Shown: in pieces, positions 60,554 through 64,000 of the stretch
Position numbering within the stretch: the stretch's first letter is position 1
How the letters are laid out: every line of letters begins with the position of its first letter
Source of the DNA: a virus
IMG/VR virus record: IMGVR_UViG_3300027861_004304
Coordinates: 1-64,000 of that record
Reading direction: 5' to 3' (one strand)
DNA: 64,000 nucleotides
Notes under the pieces: generated by a model
Database searches by the model: none
What the model was told of the DNA's origin: nothing
What the model saw: only the letters and a program-made list of their open reading frames with translations
Made by a program: the position numbers and the translations under genes

Positions 60554-61222
60554 TTATTTTTCTTTTTTCAAGAAATTTCTCAATCTTACGACACCATTGT
60601 TAATCTCGACGTAAGTTGCGTGAGAAACCCAGTCTCCAGAATTGACATATGTTTTTATTTTTTCGTTCTCGTCAATCCAAATAACTGCTTCTGGGATATG
60701 CGTATGCCCTATTATAAGGACGTCAACATCATTATTTAAATCAATGATATCCCACAATCTTTTGATTTTTCTTCTGTTTATTCTGAGATTGTTGAACCAA
60801 GTAGAAACATCTAGATTAAAATATCTTTCTAAAAAATCTTGAAACACTGAAATTATTTTCATTACAGTTCGATAATGGACAATTCCTTTCTCATATTTAT
60901 CTCCGTGTTCTACTCTAAATTTCCTTCCGTTCTCTTCAAATTCATATTGGTTCATGAATCTGATTCCAAATATTTCTTTTCCTGCGAAGTTTGCCAAGGC
61001 TCGATCGTGATTCCCGATAATATAAATGATTTCTTTATTGTAGTCGACAATCTTTAAAACGTTCATTGCCCATTTGGTGAACGTTGGTATTTTTAAAAAT
61101 TCAATTATGTCGCCATTTAAGATAAGTTGATCATATTTCGCAGACGATAAAAATTCACAAAGCTCTTCTTCTTTATAAAATTTTGATCCTATATGCGTAT
61201 CGGAAATGATCAGCCTTTTCAA
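60554..61222 (-). CDS. LpxH-like metallophosphoesterase
   Basis: A 222-aa calcineurin-type phosphoesterase with ISDTHIG (Asp8, His10), NGDIIEF, IIGNHDRAL, EHGDKYEKG and IIGHTHIPE, all di-metal site motifs in order, and NSGDWV near the C terminus. This motif set and length match UDP-2,3-diacylglucosamine hydrolase LpxH and its relatives, which make a lipid A precursor. In a phage it might alter lipid A or hydrolyse another pyrophosphate. Shares ATGA with the preceding 89-aa gene. A generic phosphodiesterase role cannot be excluded. Confidence 0.8.
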   Translation of the reverse strand: MKRLIISDTHIGSKFYKEEELCEFLSSAKYDQLILNGDIIEFLKIPTFTKWAMNVLKIVDYNKEIIYIIGNHDRALANFAGKEIFGIRFMNQYEFEENGRKFRVEHGDKYEKGIVHYRTVMKIISVFQDFLERYFNLDVSTWFNNLRINRRKIKRLWDIIDLNNDVDVLIIGHTHIPEAVIWIDENEKIKTYVNSGDWVSHATYVEINNGVVRLRNFLKKEK

Positions 61223-61488
61223 TATATTAAATCCTCCAAATCAGGATCTTCCTCATAACTATAAATAACAATTGTCCTCATTTCATTATAATTTGGCGGA
61301 AGGTCTTCACGCAACATCTTCGCGCTATCTTCCCCATCGACAAAAAATTCTATAAGGCGCCCTCCGTCATCACTTGAAACTTTTATTTTTAGATTTGCTG
61401 ATTTAGGTAATCGGGGCGTATATTCCGAATATGCTAAATCAACAATTTCTTTTAGCGTCAAGGCGACCAACATGTCCTTGTGTAACAC
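61219..61488 (-). CDS. Small protein behind the structured leader, unknown
   Basis: An 89-aa protein from GTG 61488 (GAGAG upstream); an ATG at 61473 is an alternative start. LTLKEIVDLAYSEYTPRLPK and LKIKVSSDDGGRLIEFFVDGE look like a small alpha/beta fold, followed by an acidic tail (EEDPDLEDLIY). Not recognised. About 200 nt of non-coding, structure-rich sequence and a promoter precede it (61489-61708), unusual for this otherwise packed genome. Confidence 0.6.
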   Translation of the reverse strand: MLHKDMLVALTLKEIVDLAYSEYTPRLPKSANLKIKVSSDDGGRLIEFFVDGEDSAKMLREDLPPNYNEMRTIVIYSYEEDPDLEDLIY

Positions 61489-61678
61489 AAATACTCTCTC
61501 ATTTTTTTATTTTTTTTTAAAAAAGGAAACAGAAGATGTTGGTTTACTCGCATGGCCAACATGCTATCCTCTCGTTAATTTTGGTGCTTAAGAAGCTTCC
61601 CCCTCATCCACGGTTCGTAAGAGATATTGAACCACCTATGTTAATAAAATAAATCCTTCTTCTATTTCCTATGTCTTA
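61489..61678 (-). ncRNA. Structured leader or small RNA candidate upstream of the 89-aa gene
   Basis: This stretch of about 190 nt has no gene. On the minus strand it contains a hairpin GGTTC (61629-61633) / GAACC (61612-61616), a GCTT-CTT-AAGC hairpin, and GCATG-TTGGC-CATGC (61550-61564), whose loop bases TTGG can pair with CCAA (61539-61542), i.e. a possible pseudoknot. TGTTGG/CCAACA is the competing pairing. Behind it lies an A/T run (TTTTTTAAAAAAAAATAAAAAAATG). It starts at a promoter (61679-61708). It may be a 5' regulatory element or an independent small RNA. Confidence 0.4.
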
Positions 61679-61708
61679 ATTATAACACTTATTTAGGCTC
61701 TTTGTCAA
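61679..61708 (-). promoter_or_regulatory. Sigma-70 promoter of the structured leader
   Basis: TTGACA (61703-61708) and TATAAT (61679-61684) with an 18-nt spacer, both boxes perfect, overlapping the last codons of the Fis-like gene. The transcript would begin near 61672 and carry the structured leader. Confidence 0.82.
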
Positions 61709-62057
61709 CAAAATAATCATCCAAACCAAACTTTTTTCTCAAAATATGAAAGGATTGCTCCTTCAAACCAAGAAAACGCATTGCTTCCGCCTGTGTTCTT
61801 GTGGCAGAGAATGCGTATTTGAAGACAGCGTCTTGTACAATGGCATGCAGGGAACTCCAAATGGGAAATCCATACATTCGATTTGAGACAGGCTTCGTTG
61901 ACAGTTCCAATTTCAAGGCTATTACTTCTTCCAAGGTTAGACTGGAAAGCATAATTTCAAACTCTTCGTTAGACCGTCGTTCTTTTTTGAGTTTGCTGCT
62001 CATACTATAATTTTTATTTTTTCCATTATAGTTTTTCTTTCTCTTCCAGGAAATCAT
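61689..62057 (-). CDS. Fis-like helix-turn-helix DNA-binding protein
   Basis: A 122-aa protein with a C-terminal Fis-type helix-turn-helix: FSATRTQAEAMRFLGLKEQSFHILRKKFGL, with TRTQAEAMRFLG and QSFHILRKKFG as the two helices. The N-terminal half is basic (KRKKNYNGKNKNY, KLKKERRS) with one helix (FEIMLSSLTLEEVIALKLEL). No sigma-54 activator domain is attached. It may be a regulator of early or middle phage genes or a nucleoid-like protein. A long leader with a 9-nt repeat array precedes it. An alternative start at 62003 would remove the basic tail. No clear ribosome binding site precedes either start. Confidence 0.72.
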   Translation of the reverse strand: MISWKRKKNYNGKNKNYSMSSKLKKERRSNEEFEIMLSSLTLEEVIALKLELSTKPVSNRMYGFPIWSSLHAIVQDAVFKYAFSATRTQAEAMRFLGLKEQSFHILRKKFGLDDYFVDKEPK

Positions 62058-62070
62058 GTTAACCCGTGTT

Positions 62071-62176
62071 AGTGCGATTAGTGTGTTTAGTATGATTATA
62101 TATTAGAGTGTTAAGAGTGAATAGAGTGAATAGCTTGTTTAGAGTGTTTAGAGTGATTAGAGTGAATAGCTTGATT
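62071..62176 (-). repeat. Nine-nucleotide tandem repeat array in the leader of the Fis-like gene
   Basis: Reading the plus strand, eleven 9-nt units of consensus AGAGTGNNT (variants AGTGCGATT, AGCTTGTTT) run from 62071 to 62176, broken once by ATATATT. They lie between the promoter at 62186-62214 and the gene start at 62057, i.e. in the 5' leader. Possible protein-binding array or slippage-prone leader. Units are too short and lack spacers, so this is not a CRISPR. Confidence 0.85.
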
Positions 62177-62178
62177 GG

Positions 62179-62186
62179 TATTTATA
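62179..62186 (-). promoter_or_regulatory. T4-type late motif overlapping the Fis-like gene promoter
   Basis: TATAAATA on the minus strand overlaps the last base of the -10 box of the sigma-70 promoter at 62186-62214. It may be chance, or it may allow both early and late reading of this gene. Confidence 0.35.
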
Positions 62187-62214
62187 ATATAACAGAGTTT
62201 TAGAATCTTGTCAA
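62186..62214 (-). promoter_or_regulatory. Sigma-70 promoter of the Fis-like gene
   Basis: TTGACA (62209-62214) and TATATT (62186-62191) with 17-nt spacing, in a 175-nt gap. Start near 62179, leaving a leader of about 120 nt containing the 9-nt repeats. Confidence 0.85.
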
Positions 62215-62232
62215 GGAAAAAGATGTAATTTT

Positions 62233-63150
62233 TTATAACTCTAAATCAAGTTCTTCTTCATTTTCAAAGTCGACGTCGCCTGGTGAAGCTATAGTGACAT
62301 CTGTAATTGGATTTTCATTAAAATATTCATTATTATATCTTCCCGCCCACGACAAAACATTTACTTTATAAAATATTTTAAATAAATCTCGTTCTGTTAA
62401 CGAGCCGGCTGGATATACTATATCTTTTCTTTCAGATTCTGGAATAAATACGTTGTTTGTCGTATCAAGTACAATATCGTCTTCAATTGAGTTATCCTTA
62501 AATAATTGGTAATAGTCAATTAAAGCGGCGCCAATTGGTGCGTATGCCCTTTCAGAATAATTTTTTAATTCTTGGTTTTCATCTTCAATTTCATCTTCAA
62601 TTTCTATTCCTTCACCGCTTTCTCCGAGAGTAAACTCCTCTTCATCGTCCTCGATGACTGGAGCGGTGTCCGCTGCTAGATCCCCACCAGGAATATCTCC
62701 TACTGAAACTGTTATGGTATCGTCCTCGGGTTCTTCAATTTCTATTTCACTCTCTTCTTCCTTCTTTTTAGGACCTTTTTTAATGTCTTCTATATCTTCT
62801 CCAGCATCTATTGCATTCATGGTTTCCTTTGAAAAATCTAAAATAAATTCTACAAATGTTTCGCGATCAGCAGAATTTGAGACTAAATCAATGAAAGATT
62901 CCTTGAAAGCAAATTTACCGTCACTTCTTTTTGGATCAGTAGAGCCATAAACACTCGACATCATATGGCCCAGTTGGTTGAGGGAATCATATTGATATCT
63001 GGGTGTAGTGGCTTCTTCTTTGATAAGATGGCGAACAATTGTGCGAACATAATTTTCGTCTTTATTGTGCCTATTTTTTACAATTTTAATTGCTTTGCGA
63101 ATGTTTTCTCTGAGAAGTTGCTCTTCCAGCATGTTTTGTCTATCAATCAT
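62233..63150 (-). CDS. Acidic protein of unknown function
   Basis: A 305-aa protein. Residues 1-110 are helical and mixed in charge (EEQLLRENIRKAIKIVKNRH, IDLVSNSADRETFVEFILDFSKE). The middle (about 125-200) is extremely acidic (KKKEEESEIEIEEPEDDT, EDEIEDENQELKN), likely disordered. The C-terminal part returns to a folded look (YAPIGAALIDYYQLFKD, FKIFYKVNVLSWAGRYNNEYF) and ends acidic. Scaffold-like or internal capsid proteins of T4-like phages have such charge, but no family is recognised. A GGAG site lies 10 nt before the ATG; the next gene upstream ends 36 nt away. Confidence 0.6.
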   Translation of the reverse strand: MIDRQNMLEEQLLRENIRKAIKIVKNRHNKDENYVRTIVRHLIKEEATTPRYQYDSLNQLGHMMSSVYGSTDPKRSDGKFAFKESFIDLVSNSADRETFVEFILDFSKETMNAIDAGEDIEDIKKGPKKKEEESEIEIEEPEDDTITVSVGDIPGGDLAADTAPVIEDDEEEFTLGESGEGIEIEDEIEDENQELKNYSERAYAPIGAALIDYYQLFKDNSIEDDIVLDTTNNVFIPESERKDIVYPAGSLTERDLFKIFYKVNVLSWAGRYNNEYFNENPITDVTIASPGDVDFENEEELDLEL

Positions 63151-63186
63151 TGAAATAAGACTCCAGTTTGCTTATAATTAGTTTGG

Positions 63187-64000
63187 TTATGAGCTTCTAG
63201 TATAAATATTTATACCTTTCACTTTTGGACGACGAGAGGGAGCCGGAGCCAGAGCCACACCTCCGCCGCTCGAGCTAGATATTTCTTCAAGATCTTCTTC
63301 TTCTAAATCCATCACGCTGTGTGCGTCACTACAAGTATCGTAACAAGCTTTTTGTTTTCCTGTTTTGTGACTAATGACAGCACAATTTCCAGACTTTCGT
63401 TTTCCTGATTTGGTTTTTGATTTTTTCTTACACGGTTTTTTTACGGCTCTTTCTAAAATAGCTTCTTCAATCATTTCATAAATCATTTCTTGAATTTCAG
63501 TATTTATTTCTTCTTTTTCTTCTCCGCCAAGAATATTACAAATTTCATTTGCTCTATCAGCAGCAAATTCGGGAATAAAAGCCTCAAAACCTTCTTTTTC
63601 CTTAATGGCTTGACGGAAATTGGTAGCACTCAAAGCACAGGACCGGTCCTCATCTGGACACGCAGAAACCATTACCGGGGTTACTTTTAGATTCGCGAAA
63701 CCGCCCAGAGTCGCTTTTGCAATGGCATCATAATTCTCATCTTTATCACTATATACTATTCCAATATTATTTTTATTCCCAGGAACATTTTTCTTTATCC
63801 ACTCCCAAGGGTTCGTACTCATGGACTTGGATCCATCTTTTTTGATCAAATCTTCTCCTTCTTTATTTGTACGCACGATGGGTTCGTCGACTTTGATCAA
63901 TTCAATATTATCCAAACCTGATTCTTTAATATAGATATTCCAGACTTTTTCAGCCTGGTCTAGCGTAACACCCTCTCTTGGTACTTTTCCGCTCACGATA
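63187..64000 (-). CDS. Nucleotidyltransferase with Lys/Cys-rich tail, 5' end beyond the window
   Basis: Only the C-terminal part is seen; the frame is open to the right edge (codon ATC precedes the GTG at 63996), so the start is outside. GKVPREGVTLDQAEKVWNIY, NIGIVYSDKDENYDAIAK and LSATNFRQAI match the C-terminal half of HxGH-type nucleotidyltransferases (pattern ISxTxxR), as in phage nicotinamide/nicotinate-nucleotide adenylyltransferases. Behind it comes an unusual extension: acidic helix (EMIYEMIEEAILE), then KPCKKKSKTKSGKRKSGNC, a KACYDTCSDAH Cys stretch, and a Ser/Gly/Pro tail. Its last codons contain a palindromic TATAAATATTTATA. Confidence 0.7.
   Translation of the reverse strand, partial: IVSGKVPREGVTLDQAEKVWNIYIKESGLDNIELIKVDEPIVRTNKEGEDLIKKDGSKSMSTNPWEWIKKNVPGNKNNIGIVYSDKDENYDAIAKATLGGFANLKVTPVMVSACPDEDRSCALSATNFRQAIKEKEGFEAFIPEFAADRANEICNILGGEEKEEINTEIQEMIYEMIEEAILERAVKKPCKKKSKTKSGKRKSGNCAVISHKTGKQKACYDTCSDAHSVMDLEEEDLEEISSSSGGGVALAPAPSRRPKVKGINIYTRSS
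63201..63214 (-). promoter_or_regulatory. Palindromic late-promoter-like motif TATAAATATTTATA
   Basis: A perfect 14-nt palindrome at the 3' end of the nucleotidyltransferase gene contains TATAAATA on both strands. On the minus strand it lies 57 nt before the ATG of the acidic protein at 63150, at a usable distance for a late promoter. It also encodes part of the NIYT codons, so chance is possible. Confidence 0.4.

Noticed and set aside
62071-62176. CRISPR array in the repeat region
   Set aside because: Units are only 9 nt, contiguous, with no spacers, and no cas genes are near; it is a simple tandem repeat.
62100-62176. Minus-strand frame through the repeat array encoding an xHS repeat peptide
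   Set aside because: About 20 codons with a stop at the end but no start codon or ribosome binding site; explained by the 9-nt period.

Overview
The window is a continuous piece of a large tailed-phage genome of the T4 superfamily (myovirus). The evidence is a set of recognisable T4-type genes: recombination nuclease 46/47, primase 61, baseplate wedge 6 and 25, and late sigma factor 55. PhoH, a PIN-domain protein, a PD-(D/E)XK nuclease and the virtual absence of host housekeeping genes agree with this. Every gene I accept lies on the minus strand. Genes are packed with many 1-4 nt overlaps (ATGA, TAATG), and no non-coding gap reaches 300 nt. The very large virion proteins (3614, 2277, 1190 and 1010 aa) suggest a genome bigger than T4, but that is inference. 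Purine-rich ribosome binding sites and consensus TTGACA/TATAAT promoters point to a host with ordinary sigma-70 and Shine-Dalgarno signals. A proteobacterium is plausible; the host cannot be read from the sequence.

Layout in the direction of transcription, from high to low coordinates. (1) 64000-55000 holds small, mostly early-looking genes: the 3' part of a nucleotidyltransferase, an acidic protein, a Fis-like HTH protein behind a 9-nt repeat array, a structured leader, an LpxH-like phosphoesterase, a fatty-acid-hydroxylase-family membrane protein, tRNA-Arg(TCT), a cytidylyltransferase, small membrane proteins, PhoH2, an anthrax-lethal-factor-like metalloprotease, and a RecB/Cas4-like nuclease. 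(2) 54217-42155 is a glycan operon: two large glycosyltransferases, PseB-like dehydratase, PseC/DegT-like aminotransferase, a sialyltransferase-like DUF115-type protein, sulfotransferase, CMP-sugar synthetase, NeuB-type nonulosonate synthase, acetyltransferase, WbqC-like protein, two methyltransferases and a PIG-L deacetylase. (3) 42092-40329 holds small T4-type genes with the late sigma factor. (4) 40329-5817 is the tail/baseplate block: an M15 peptidase fused to a virion domain, a spike-like protein, a 2277-aa protein, gp25, gp6, and a run of large virion proteins that includes a 10.8-kb gene with LamG-like domains. (5) 5820-1 holds a RuvC-like resolvase, a membrane-active internal protein, primase, a fused Mre11-Rad50 protein and a holin/spanin-like pair.

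How it fits together: seven near-perfect sigma-70 promoters sit before early-type genes (primase, Fis-like protein, nuclease and others). Late genes would be read by the gp55-like sigma factor, and TATAAATA motifs of the T4 late type occur at three places. The 12-kb glycan operon encodes most of what is needed to make, activate and transfer a nonulosonic (sialic-acid-like) sugar and to decorate it. With the LpxH-like and fatty-acid-hydroxylase genes it suggests a phage that remodels the host envelope, or its own virion, with host-like surface sugars. Two features stand out: this operon, and the single-chain fusion of the gp47 nuclease with the gp46 ATPase.
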